Shown: piece by piece, positions 9,340 to 16,741 of the stretch
How the letters are laid out: each line of letters opens with the position of its first letter
Position numbering within the stretch: position 1 is the first letter of the stretch
Origin: Bryobacterales bacterium
GTDB taxonomy: Bacteria > Acidobacteriota > Terriglobia > Bryobacterales > Bryobacteraceae
Assembly (NCBI GenBank): GCA_025463005.1
Contig: JAOAPR010000106.1
Span: forward strand, 1-63,745
Reading direction: 5' to 3'
Length of the DNA: 63,745 nt
Position numbers and translations under genes: made by a program
The notes under the pieces: generated by a model
The model's input: the letters and a program-made list of their open reading frames with translations, nothing else
Databases searched by the model: none
Told to the model about the DNA's origin: nothing

Positions 9340-9588
9340 GTGAGCTCTGGAAAAATCGAAGAAAATACGCACTCCGAGCGCCTTCGAAAGGATTACAAGG
9401 GAGCCTTCGACGAGTGGGCATTGCAAATAAGCCGCCTGCAGGCGATTACCTCGGACAGCACCGACATGAAGGAAGCAGAAGAGCGCGCTGCCGCTGCGGA
9501 GATCGCATACCGTGACTCTCGCGACCGGCTCACGGACGATATGGGATGGACTCCCCCCACCCTGAGTGAGCCCGATCCGAACGAGTAA
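9340..9588 (+). CDS. Small hypothetical protein, helical
   Basis: An 82-residue protein from a GTG at 9340. It is strongly charged and helix-rich (HSERLRKDYKGAFDEWALQI, then MKEAEERAAAAEIAYRDSRD), with no signal peptide or membrane segment. Its middle alternates acidic and basic residues as in a short coiled coil. I recognise no named domain. No strong ribosome binding site precedes the GTG, so the start is uncertain. It sits between the pseudogene region and the RRM gene, on the same strand as the latter. Confidence 0.65.
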   Translation: MSSGKIEENTHSERLRKDYKGAFDEWALQISRLQAITSDSTDMKEAEERAAAAEIAYRDSRDRLTDDMGWTPPTLSEPDPNE

Positions 9589-9727
9589 TCATCCCAGTTT
9601 TTTACGCTGTTCGCCGCCCCCACGTGCTACAGTTAAGTCTAGGCAAGTTAGGCATCGTCGCATTAGTCCGGTCCGCCGCCCTCGTCCGATCCTGCCCCGA
9701 TTCACCAACCATAGAGTAAAGGACCAA

Positions 9728-10024
9728 ATGAAGAATATTTTTGTAGGAAACCTCAATTTCGGTGCTACCGAAGGTGCGGTTCGATCTCTGTTCGAGGCGT
9801 ACGGAACCGTCGACCGCGTCAGCATCGTTACCGACCGTGATACCGGTCAGGCGAGAGGGTTCGGATTTGTTGAGATGAGCGTCAACGCGGATGCGGATCG
9901 CGCCATCTCGGAACTGAATGGCAGGGAACTCGATGGCAGAGCGTTGAACGTCAACGAAGCCCATCCGAAAACCGATCGCGGAGCCGGCGGCGGCGGCGGC
10001 CAACGTCGCGACAAACGCTGGTAG
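9728..10024 (+). CDS. RNA-binding protein with a single RRM domain
   Basis: A 98-residue bacterial RRM protein. RNP2 is IFVGNL (residues 4-9) and RNP1 is ARGFGFVEM (about 42-50), with the aromatic residues needed for RNA stacking present. A flexible glycine/arginine tail (GAGGGGGQRRDKRW) follows. Such proteins in cyanobacteria and other phyla act as RNA chaperones and are often cold-induced; that role is inferred here. The start at 9728 is set by the domain boundary, since upstream in-frame codons give proline/arginine-rich non-domain sequence. Two stop codons occur in tandem (TAG TAA), followed by a strong hairpin. Confidence 0.93.
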   Translation: MKNIFVGNLNFGATEGAVRSLFEAYGTVDRVSIVTDRDTGQARGFGFVEMSVNADADRAISELNGRELDGRALNVNEAHPKTDRGAGGGGGQRRDKRW

Positions 10025-10062
10025 TAATTTGATCGCCTGGTTTTAACCGAACTGGTTCTAAC

Positions 10063-10115
10063 CGAAAAGAGAGAGGCGTTGGCGGGCAGGTTGCCGCCGC
10101 GCCTCTTTTCGTTTT
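10063..10115 (+). terminator. Rho-independent terminator after the RRM gene
   Basis: A long hairpin has arms CGAAAAGAG/AGAGGCG (10063 onward, with a small bulge) and CGCCTCTTTTCG (ending 10111), an inner GGCGG/CCGCC stem and a trailing TTTT. It lies about 40 bases after the RRM stop and before the convergent minus-strand gene, so it probably serves both sides. Confidence 0.75.
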
Positions 10116-10138
10116 AGGGCCGAAAGCGTTTTACTGGC

Positions 10139-10378
10139 TCAAGCCCCGAGCGCGGTCCGCAAGGTCATATTGCCGGGATTTTCCCGCTCAAAAGCCGACA
10201 GCGCAACCCTGAGAGGCGAGGTCCGGATCGAACTATCCCGCCACTGTGCCGTAACAGGCAGCTCGCTGTGATCGATTTCCTTCCAGGTTTCACCGTCCAG
10301 TCGGCGCTGGTCGATGCGGGCCACATTATCTTCGATGCGAATGCGAAGATCTTGCGTTTCAAAAGTCACGTTGTCCAT
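10139..10378 (-). CDS. Small hypothetical protein downstream of helicase
   Basis: A 79-residue cytoplasmic protein (starts MDNVTFETQDLRIRIED). The sequence suggests a beta-rich N-terminus and a short amphipathic C-terminal helix. No motif is recognised. GGGAGAATGAA precedes the ATG at a good distance. It lies 36 bases downstream of the DEAD-box helicase on the same strand and is probably cotranscribed with it, which hints at an RNA-related or stress role but does not show one. Confidence 0.7.
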   Translation of the reverse strand: MDNVTFETQDLRIRIEDNVARIDQRRLDGETWKEIDHSELPVTAQWRDSSIRTSPLRVALSAFERENPGNMTLRTALGA

Positions 10379-10414
10379 ATTTCATTCTCCCACTTATGTA
10401 TCCCGCGCGGCCTG

Positions 10415-11668
10415 TCAGCGTTTTCTGCGAGAGGCTTTACCCCTGGGAGCAAAGCTGCGAACAGCGCGCGTGCGCGGCTCACGCTCGCTAAACCGGATCG
10501 AGGGTCCTTGGCTGGCGCGCGCCGGCTCCTGTTCCAGTCCTGACGGCACTGGCCGACGGGTCAACTGGAGGTCCAGCAATTGCTCGATCTTGCGGATCTC
10601 GCCGCGCTCGCTGCGGGTGCTGAACGTGGACGCCGTACCGCGCAGCCCTGCCCTGCCCGTCCGGCCCACCCGATGAATGAAATCCTCCGGCACTTGCGGC
10701 AGATCGTAATTAACCACGTGCGCGATTCCTTCGACGTGAACCCCGCGTGCGGCGACGTCGGTAGCGACCAAAACGCGATAGCTGCCTTCCTGGAACCCGC
10801 GCAGTGCCATGTTGCGCTGCGATTGCGTGCGGTCTCCGTGAATAGCCGCTGCCTTCGAGCCGCTGCGAGCCAGCTTTTTGGCCAGGCGATCGGCACCGTG
10901 TTTAGTACGGGCGAACACCAGGAACGAGCCATGCTCATCCTGGAGCATCTTTTCGAGGAGACCAAGCTTGCGGTCCTGTTCGACCTCGTAAACGTGCAAG
11001 TCGATTTGCTCAGCCGGTTTCGTGGTGGAACCGACCGCGATGCGGACCGGATTCTTGAGATGCGCTTGAATCAAAGGGGCCACGGAAGATTCGATGGTCG
11101 CCGAACAAAACACGGTCTGTCGCGTGCCGGGCAGGACCGCCAGAATTCTTTTGATCGTGGGAAGGAAGCCCATATCCAGCATCCTGTCCGCTTCATCCAG
11201 GATCAAAATGTGCGCCGAGCCCAGTTTTACGAGCTTGCGCTCGAGGAAATCGGAAAGCCGCCCGGGCGTGGCGATCACCACCTGCGCGCCTCTGCGAATC
11301 GCGTTCAACTGCGTTTGTTCATTCAGGCCGCCGACGACGACAGCGGACCGGATTCCTGTTCCGGCGGCGAGCTGCGCGAAAGCCTGATTGATTTGTATCG
11401 CGAGCTCTCGCGTGGGAGTCAGAATCAGTGCGCTCACGCCGGCTGGGGTGCTTTGATCGGCGAGCCGGTCTTTCTCCAGCTTATGAAGCAGCGGAAGGAG
11501 GAAGGCAAGGGTCTTACCCGTGCCGGTTTGCGCCGTGATCACAAGATCGTGGCCGGCAAGTTGTTGGGGAATGGCCATGGTTTGCACCGGGGTCGGCTGG
11601 ACGAATCCATGCTGGGCCAGGTTGCTCTGCAAGGTGGTGGAAAGGGGGAAATTGGAAAAGGTATTCAT
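10415..11668 (-). CDS. rhlE: DEAD-box ATP-dependent RNA helicase, RhlE type
   Basis: A 417-residue RNA helicase with all family motifs in order: Q motif (PTPVQTMAIP), Walker A AQTGTGKT, PTRELAIQI, the DEAD box in ILDEADRMLDMGF, SAT, FARTKHGADRL, VATDVAARG and HRVGRTGRAG. The compact two-RecA core with a short basic tail (PRTRAVRSFAPRGKASRRKR) fits the RhlE/CshA-like group that remodels ribosomal or mRNA structure. The exact subgroup is not proven. A frame of 364 codons on the opposite strand is a shadow of this gene. The neighbouring RRM gene suggests a shared RNA-metabolism theme. Confidence 0.93.
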   Translation of the reverse strand: MNTFSNFPLSTTLQSNLAQHGFVQPTPVQTMAIPQQLAGHDLVITAQTGTGKTLAFLLPLLHKLEKDRLADQSTPAGVSALILTPTRELAIQINQAFAQLAAGTGIRSAVVVGGLNEQTQLNAIRRGAQVVIATPGRLSDFLERKLVKLGSAHILILDEADRMLDMGFLPTIKRILAVLPGTRQTVFCSATIESSVAPLIQAHLKNPVRIAVGSTTKPAEQIDLHVYEVEQDRKLGLLEKMLQDEHGSFLVFARTKHGADRLAKKLARSGSKAAAIHGDRTQSQRNMALRGFQEGSYRVLVATDVAARGVHVEGIAHVVNYDLPQVPEDFIHRVGRTGRAGLRGTASTFSTRSERGEIRKIEQLLDLQLTRRPVPSGLEQEPARASQGPSIRFSEREPRTRAVRSFAPRGKASRRKR

Positions 11669-11813
11669 TCTTAGTTTTAGAGCGGGAATCAGCGAGCCAG
11701 GCAGGAGCGTGCACCAACAGGCGGGCGCGGTTTGACTTCCGATATGTTCTAGTATAGCATTTACAACCTAACCCCGTGGAATTTGGGGCGTCTGCTATTC
11801 TAGGTAAACAAAC

Positions 11814-12020
11814 ATGCAAGATCGCCATCCCACACTTTCTTCCTACCACTTCAAACGGGCCAAGACGGACGGCCTTATAGAGGTGCTCAACGAGGGTTCC
11901 TACGTCATGGCCGAATACAGCGAGCGTACCGGCGTAGTGAAATGGCAGCGTGTCGTGCTTGCCACTCAAAAGGAAAAAATCGAGAAGTGGCTTTGCGATC
12001 ACTACCCGGCCCGCTCCTAG
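11814..12020 (+). CDS. Small hypothetical protein, 68 residues
   Basis: A 68-residue basic protein (starts MQDRHPTLSSYHFKRAKTDG) with balanced composition, including EYSERTGVVKWQRVV and EKIEKWLCDH. It has no signal peptide and no recognised domain. It lies alone between the divergent helicase gene and the convergent XRE regulator. AGGTAAACA upstream of the ATG may serve as a weak ribosome binding site. I judge it real because of its protein-like composition and clean start. Confidence 0.62.
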   Translation: MQDRHPTLSSYHFKRAKTDGLIEVLNEGSYVMAEYSERTGVVKWQRVVLATQKEKIEKWLCDHYPARS

Positions 12021-12054
12021 CTACTTCGCCGGCCGGCCATATAGGTCTACGCAT

Positions 12055-12939
12055 TCAACCTGCGGCTCGCGGTTCTGTAGGTAGCGGCGCGGGGAAATGC
12101 AGCGGATCTCTCAGGTTTTGCAGCTCCCGGTAGTAATACAGCGGAGCGGGCCGGCGGTCCTTGAACTTCAGCGTCTTTAGGAATTCGATTTCGTCTTCGG
12201 TGGCGTCGCCGCTCATGGATTTGTCCCTGAGGAACTGCTCGAAGGCTGGTTCTATGGCGAATGCGCGCTGGGGCTCCTGTTCCGCAAACTCAAAGCGCTT
12301 CACGCTTCCGGGCGCCAGCCGGTTGTTCAGGACCACTTCTATGCCAAACGTCTTCACGTCGATATCCCAGGAATCGATCATCGGATCGAGAAACGATACG
12401 CAATTTTCAAGCGAAACATTGAATACATCGGTATCGAGAAACTCCAGAGTCGCCACTCGCATCTGTTCATAGCTGCGGCCGCTGAGTTCACCCATCAACC
12501 GGAGCCACTCCTCGTTTCGCAATTCCTCTTTGGCCACTCCCTGGGCCACGTCCAGAAGCTTTTGTGTGATTAGCCGCTCGAATTCACCAAAAGGCTCTTT
12601 TTCAAAAATCCTGCGTACTTCTTTGCGCTTCTCCGGTTCGCACTTGCGAAGGACTAATTCGCGGCATTCTTTGAACAGAGGCCTGGGTGGCTCCGTAACG
12701 CGCTTCTTCAAGTCCTCCTGCCGCTGAAAGTCCGCCAGCTTAGACAGTTCTCCCGCGGGGAGCTTCAGGAATTCGCTCATCCGGTCGTACAGGTCCGTAC
12801 GTCCCGGCGCGGGCGGCGCCTTCTTTCGCGTCAAGAGCTGCGAGATATAGGATTCGGTGACCTGAGCAGCCGCAGCCAAGTCTTTCTGATCCAGCGCCAG
12901 TTCGTTTAAACGGTGCCGAATCAATAGGGAAACGTCCAT
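12055..12939 (-). CDS. XRE-family helix-turn-helix regulator with large C-terminal domain
   Basis: A 294-residue protein. Residues 1-60 form a Cro/CI-type HTH (LALDQKDLAAAAQVTESYIS is the recognition region). The C-terminal 230 residues, rich in charged helices, match no domain I know and could sense a ligand or bind a partner. A 9-base inverted repeat lies just upstream of its ATG, in the gap shared with a divergent promoter, so autoregulation and control of the plus-strand small-gene run are plausible. No toxin-like partner is adjacent. Confidence 0.85.
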   Translation of the reverse strand: MDVSLLIRHRLNELALDQKDLAAAAQVTESYISQLLTRKKAPPAPGRTDLYDRMSEFLKLPAGELSKLADFQRQEDLKKRVTEPPRPLFKECRELVLRKCEPEKRKEVRRIFEKEPFGEFERLITQKLLDVAQGVAKEELRNEEWLRLMGELSGRSYEQMRVATLEFLDTDVFNVSLENCVSFLDPMIDSWDIDVKTFGIEVVLNNRLAPGSVKRFEFAEQEPQRAFAIEPAFEQFLRDKSMSGDATEDEIEFLKTLKFKDRRPAPLYYYRELQNLRDPLHFPAPLPTEPRAAG

Positions 12940-12950
12940 TGGAAGCTCCA

Positions 12951-12976
12951 GTAGTTCACTGTTACGGGTAAACTAC
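12951..12976. promoter_or_regulatory. Candidate operator: 9-base inverted repeat before the XRE gene
   Basis: GTAGTTCAC at 12951-12959 and GTAAACTAC at 12968-12976 form an inverted repeat with one mismatch and an 8-base spacer, ending 12 bases from the XRE start codon. Size and position fit a dimeric HTH regulator controlling its own gene. Binding is inferred only. Confidence 0.45.
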
Positions 12977-13001
12977 AGGCCCTATTATGCCACCACGGAA
13001 C

Positions 13002-13030
13002 TTGACAAGCAATAGAACTTAACCTAAAAT
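13002..13030 (+). promoter_or_regulatory. Sigma-70-type promoter for the 13.1 kb small genes
   Basis: TTGACA (13002-13007), a 17-base spacer and TAAAAT (13025-13030) form a near-consensus promoter 48 bases before the ATG at 13078. The opposite strand of the same gap offers a weaker divergent pair (TTGCTT, 17 bases, CATAAT) for the XRE gene, so the two promoters may overlap. Confidence 0.6.
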
Positions 13031-13077
13031 TGTTAATAGGCGAAGCCCGTCAGCGCACGCCACAAGAGAGGTTGCTC

Positions 13078-13317
13078 ATGCTCGAATCCCATCAAACATC
13101 TACGGGGACCGGATACACGACGACGGTTGCTTTGCTGGCCGTAGCCTTCGTCTTCATTCCGGCCGTATTGTTCGTCTCGCGCCCATTTGGATATGGATTC
13201 GCTTCGTTGGCGATCGCCTGTAGCGTTCTGTGTGTGGCCTTGGCCCGGATGAACTGGAAGAGATCGTCGAATCTCACCATACCTTCGATCGCGAGCCAGA
13301 GAGTGGTTGCCAAATGA
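13078..13317 (+). CDS. Small two-helix membrane protein
   Basis: A 79-residue protein with two hydrophobic segments (TVALLAVAFVFIPAVLFVS and FASLAIACSVLCVALA) and a short polar tail. No family is recognised. The ATG at 13078 is preferred over an upstream start at 13030 because GAGAGG precedes it and the sequence before it is not protein-like. Its stop overlaps the next gene's ATG by 4 bases (ATGA), so the two are translationally coupled. Confidence 0.75.
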   Translation: MLESHQTSTGTGYTTTVALLAVAFVFIPAVLFVSRPFGYGFASLAIACSVLCVALARMNWKRSSNLTIPSIASQRVVAK

Positions 13318-13994
13318 CCCCCGCTCGTTTCGGATCAATCGCAATTCTGTGCGGCGTTCTGGGGACCTCCGTACTCTTCGCCGGAGATTTATCGAGCTAT
13401 CGCGGCCTGAAGCTTGGCATGAACCTCGCCGCGGCGGCCAAACAGGCGGGAACGAGACCTGCGGACGCGAAAATCGTCCACCAGCGCCCGGCCGTGATTC
13501 AGGAAATGAACTGGGAGCTTCGTTCAGCCCTCCAGGTGAATCCAAAGCCGGATCCCGTGAGAGACGGATTGCTGTCCTTCTTTAATGGCGAGCTCTTTCG
13601 CATCATCGTCACGTACGATCGCTACAAAGTTGAGGGAATGACGGCGGACGACATGATCCAGGCCATCTCCGCCACCTACGGAACCGCCACCATGCCGACA
13701 GCCGAGATCGCATATCACTCCAATTACGGCGAGGTCGCACCCGTCATCGCGCGCTGGGAAGACGCTGAGAGTTCCTACGACCTGGTCCGCACCGGAGATC
13801 GAGCCAGCTTTGCCATGATCCTGTATTCGAAGCGGCTGGATGCCCTGGCGCAGGCGGCGATCGTCGAGTCGGCCCGCTTGGATGCGCAGGAGGCGCCGCA
13901 GCGGGAAATCGAAAGGCAGAAAAAACGAGACTCGGACGAGCGTATCGTTCTAGACAAGGCACGATCGGTGAACAGGCCGAATTTCCGTCCCTGA
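13314..13994 (+). CDS. Exported hypothetical protein
   Basis: A 226-residue protein with a signal peptide (IAILCGVLGTSVLFAGD). The mature part opens with SSYRGLKLGMNLAAAAKQAG, a repeated pattern in exported proteins that measure or bind small effectors, and ends in a charged helix (APQREIERQKKRDSDERIVL). No catalytic motif is recognised. It is coupled to the upstream membrane protein by an ATGA overlap, which suggests they act together at the envelope. Confidence 0.78.
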   Translation: MTPARFGSIAILCGVLGTSVLFAGDLSSYRGLKLGMNLAAAAKQAGTRPADAKIVHQRPAVIQEMNWELRSALQVNPKPDPVRDGLLSFFNGELFRIIVTYDRYKVEGMTADDMIQAISATYGTATMPTAEIAYHSNYGEVAPVIARWEDAESSYDLVRTGDRASFAMILYSKRLDALAQAAIVESARLDAQEAPQREIERQKKRDSDERIVLDKARSVNRPNFRP

Positions 13995-14003
13995 GGGCGC
14001 CGA

Positions 14004-14231
14004 ATGACACTCATCAGTGTGAAATTCAGCACGCAGGAAATCGAGCTGTTAAGCAGCCTGGCCTCGGATCAGCTATTCCGCAGAGAGTTCATCGATCCCA
14101 GGCTTCCCGGCCACAGATCGAACCCCGCGGAGTTGAACCTGGGGAAAAAGCTGGTCGAACGCCTGCGCTTGACGGCAGACAAGGTGAAGCGCGCCCCCAT
14201 GCCGAAGAGAAACGGGACTCATGCCGTTTAA
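14004..14231 (+). CDS. Small hypothetical protein, 75 residues
   Basis: A 75-residue basic protein (starts MTLISVKFSTQEIELLSSLA). The N-terminal half looks like two short helices and the C-terminal half is lysine/arginine-rich (LRLTADKVKRAPMPKRN). No known domain. It begins 9 bases after the preceding stop and overlaps the following gene by 11 bases, as expected for tightly packed small genes. Confidence 0.6.
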   Translation: MTLISVKFSTQEIELLSSLASDQLFRREFIDPRLPGHRSNPAELNLGKKLVERLRLTADKVKRAPMPKRNGTHAV

Positions 14232-14523
14232 CCAGTTTATTCCGCGGACCTTCACTGCGGAGTCGGTCCACATGTACGCACCGATTACCTCCGGGGTCTA
14301 TGGAATATCGAACTCGCAGGAGTGGATATACATCGGCGAAACCGACAATATCCAGAGCTCGTTACTGACTCACTTGCAGAGCCTTCACACGTCGCTCATG
14401 AAACGGGAGCCGACAGGATTTGTCTTTGAAGTATGCGACCAAGCGCATAGATCGTCCCGGCAGGATCGCCTGGTCAGCGAATACGACCCCGCATGTAACC
14501 GGCAGTCTTCACGGCACTTGTGA
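14221..14523 (+). CDS. Degenerate GIY-YIG-like small protein
   Basis: A 100-residue protein with a GIY-YIG-type core: SGVYGIS (residues 24-30) and IYIGETDNI (36-44), spaced as in the nuclease superfamily, then an HLQ element and a possible acidic position in LVSEYDP. The arginine usually found just after YIG in active nucleases is replaced (NIQSSLLTHL), so catalysis is doubtful. It may be a binding-only relative. It overlaps both neighbours slightly. Confidence in coding is fair; confidence in the fold call is moderate. Confidence 0.6.
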   Translation: MPFNQFIPRTFTAESVHMYAPITSGVYGISNSQEWIYIGETDNIQSSLLTHLQSLHTSLMKREPTGFVFEVCDQAHRSSRQDRLVSEYDPACNRQSSRHL

Positions 14524-14549
14524 TGGCGGAAAGCATTAGAAGGAGCGAA

Positions 14550-14963
14550 ATGATGCAGTTCATTCTTACCGGATTCACGCAGGATATGGCATTTCGCGTG
14601 TTTGCATTTGAACGCATGGGCCTCGACCGGGTACGGACCAAATACGCCGTCAAGGCCGATCTTGCGCTGGTTCGAAGATACGGCATTCAGGTGCAGGAGC
14701 TGCCGTTATTGTGCCGGAATCTTCTGGCGCGCTGTGACGAGAGCCAGGAGAATCACACCCTGACCTTCACCGAAGATGATATGTGTCTGCACGCAAAGGA
14801 TCGCGCGGCCGCCAAAGAATCGGCCGCACAGAAGAGAAAGCCGCCACGCAGGCCGGCCAGTGAAAACGTCGGAGCCGCATGGCGCGGCCACCACCCGCTC
14901 CAGACAGCCCGACCAGTCTTAAAGCAAGGTATCGATGGACAAGCGATTATTGAAGCGACATAA
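14550..14963 (+). CDS. Hypothetical protein with helical N-terminus and basic tail
   Basis: A 137-residue protein. An ordered N-terminal half (FILTGFTQDMAFRVFAFERM, then TKYAVKADLALVRRYGIQVQ) precedes a basic low-complexity tail (KRKPPRRPASENV). AAGGAG at 14540-14545 sets the start at the ATG pair 14550/14553; an earlier GTG at 14520 that overlaps the previous stop is also possible. No domain is recognised. It overlaps the next gene by 29 bases. Confidence 0.68.
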   Translation: MMQFILTGFTQDMAFRVFAFERMGLDRVRTKYAVKADLALVRRYGIQVQELPLLCRNLLARCDESQENHTLTFTEDDMCLHAKDRAAAKESAAQKRKPPRRPASENVGAAWRGHHPLQTARPVLKQGIDGQAIIEAT

Positions 14964-15168
14964 ACGCCAGGTTTCGCGCGCGAAAGAGAACGTACGCCTT
15001 TCAGCGCCTGACTTGCGCACGCCGGAACAGATCAAGGCTGCCCGGGAAGCCAGCCGTCCCGCCCAGGGCGCCACCAAGGGACCCAATGTGCAGGGATCAG
15101 CGGCATCATTCCGCAATAGGGCCGCCACAGGGACCGGGTCGGCGGCGAAAACCGGACTTTCCGACTGA
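14935..15168 (+). CDS. Small basic hypothetical protein
   Basis: A 77-residue very basic protein (MDKRLLKRHKRQVSRAKENV at the start, then a proline/alanine/glycine-rich disordered tail). It could bind nucleic acid, but that is inferred only from charge. GCAAGGTA lies just before the ATG, inside the end of the previous gene. Its reading frame is distinct from and overlaps that of the upstream gene. Confidence 0.62.
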   Translation: MDKRLLKRHKRQVSRAKENVRLSAPDLRTPEQIKAAREASRPAQGATKGPNVQGSAASFRNRAATGTGSAAKTGLSD

Positions 15169-15189
15169 AGAATCGAGCTAAGGTAGACT

Positions 15190-15360
15190 ATGTTTCAGGC
15201 GCGATGTCCAAACTGCAGATCTGTTGATTTCAGGGGTGTCGGCCTCCGGAACGCCATGGAGAGAGCCGTCCAGTGGCTCCTCTCACCCTACCGCTGCTCT
15301 CTGTGCGGTCGCCACTTCTTCCTGTTCCGATGGCTCGCCCCGCTCGAAGGAACGTCCTAA
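15190..15360 (+). CDS. 56-residue zinc-ribbon protein
   Basis: A short frame from ATG at 15190 to TAA at 15358-15360. It encodes a CPNC knuckle at residues 6-9 (MFQARCPNC start) and a second knuckle CSLC near residue 38 (YRCSLCGRHFFLFRW), a Cys4 zinc-ribbon layout with conserved aromatic residues after it. AGGT precedes the ATG by a few bases. It ends the small-gene run and overlaps the stop of the convergent transporter by 4 bases. Function is unknown; such mini-ribbons usually bind nucleic acid or protein. Confidence 0.7.
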   Translation: MFQARCPNCRSVDFRGVGLRNAMERAVQWLLSPYRCSLCGRHFFLFRWLAPLEGTS

Positions 15361-16649
15361 CCCTCCGGCTGCGTCGGCACCGCCACCTCAGGCAGGATTC
15401 CGAGCTCTCGATAGATAGGCCGGATCACGCTGCGAATCTCGGGAAGCTTCGAGTAGAACCACGCCGCCCCGGCCAGGCAGATCGCGCCCGCGCCGGTCAT
15501 GGTTGCCGGCGCGCCGATTCGGGCTGCTACCGCCCCCGCCAGTAAGCTGCCGATCGGACTCATCCCCAGGATCGCCAGCGTGTAAAAGGACATTACGCGC
15601 CCGCGCTTATCGTCCGGCACGATGGTTTGCAGGATCGTATTGCTGGCCGCCATTTGCTGCATCATGCCGAATCCGGTGACTGCCATCAGCAGCAGCGACA
15701 GCCACAGCGACCGCGAAATGCCCAGCACCACCAGCCCGCCTCCGAACAGCGCGGCGCTCGTGGCGATTCTCTTCCCCAAACCGATCACGCTTTGCCGCAT
15801 AGCCAGGCCAATGGCGCTGATCAGCGCACCCACGCCCGACATCCCCACCAGGAATCCCAGGGTGTGCGCTCCGCCGTGCAGGATATTGACCGCCACCACC
15901 GGCATCAGCACCGTGTACGGCATCCCGATGACGCTCACCAATCCGAGCAGCAGCAGAATCGACCGGATGGCCGGCGACTCCACCACGTACTTCCATCCTT
16001 CCGCCAGCTCCTGCAGCGCGCTTTTCTGCGCGACCCGCGGAGGCGCCGGCTCGACTTTCATCGCCAGTAGCGAGTAGATCACGGCGATATAGCTGAGCCC
16101 GTCGATCAGAAAACAAACGCCGGCACCCGCGCTCGCGATGATCACGCCCGCGATAGCCGGCCCCACCAACCGGGCTCCGTTCACCATGGAGGAGTTCAGA
16201 GCGATCGCGTTTCCCAGATCGGCGCGGTCTTCGATCATCTCGACCACGAACGCCTGCCGTGCCGGCATGTCGAAGGCGTTGATCAATCCCTGCATGAACG
16301 TGAGGCCGATCACCCACCACAGATTGATCGACCCGGTGAATGCCAAGGCGGCCAGTCCTAGCGATTGGATCATGGCCAGGACCTGCGTGATCACCAGGAC
16401 GCGATGGCGGTTCCAGCGGTCCAGCCACACGCCCGCTATGGGTGTCACGAAGAACGCCGGGATCTGGCCCACGAAGCTGGTGAGTCCCAGCAGGAAGGCG
16501 GAATCGGTGAGCTGGTAGACGATCCAACTGGTGGCGAGCCGGGTCATCCACGTGCCGATGAGAGAAACACTCTGGCCCGCGAAGAATAGCCGGTAGTTGC
16601 GAGATCGCAGGGCGCGCAAGCTGCGGCCCCACGCGTTGGTGGCTGCCAT
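15357..16649 (-). CDS. MFS transporter, EntS/transmembrane secretion effector type
   Basis: A 430-residue membrane protein with about 12 hydrophobic segments. The N-terminus SLRALRSRNYRLFFAGQSVS, followed by GTWMTRLATSWIVYQLT, is characteristic of the MFS_3 (EntS-like) group. Mid-protein it has MPARQAFVVEMI and LVGPAIAGVIIA. Relatives export siderophores, antibiotics or other small molecules; the substrate here is unknown. No biosynthetic gene cluster is adjacent. Confidence 0.9.
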   Translation of the reverse strand: MAATNAWGRSLRALRSRNYRLFFAGQSVSLIGTWMTRLATSWIVYQLTDSAFLLGLTSFVGQIPAFFVTPIAGVWLDRWNRHRVLVITQVLAMIQSLGLAALAFTGSINLWWVIGLTFMQGLINAFDMPARQAFVVEMIEDRADLGNAIALNSSMVNGARLVGPAIAGVIIASAGAGVCFLIDGLSYIAVIYSLLAMKVEPAPPRVAQKSALQELAEGWKYVVESPAIRSILLLLGLVSVIGMPYTVLMPVVAVNILHGGAHTLGFLVGMSGVGALISAIGLAMRQSVIGLGKRIATSAALFGGGLVVLGISRSLWLSLLLMAVTGFGMMQQMAASNTILQTIVPDDKRGRVMSFYTLAILGMSPIGSLLAGAVAARIGAPATMTGAGAICLAGAAWFYSKLPEIRSVIRPIYRELGILPEVAVPTQPEG

Positions 16650-16741
16650 CCCGACAACTTGATTCTAGCGTTCCGGCAGCGTTACAGCCTAACTCGGTCC
16701 GTGGGCGTGACAGTCCTACGGTCGTATTCGGCGTGCGGACT

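Noticed and set aside
10580-11674. Plus-strand open frame of 364 codons opposite the RNA helicase
   Set aside because: The helicase frame has every DEAD-box motif; the antisense frame is a high-GC shadow.
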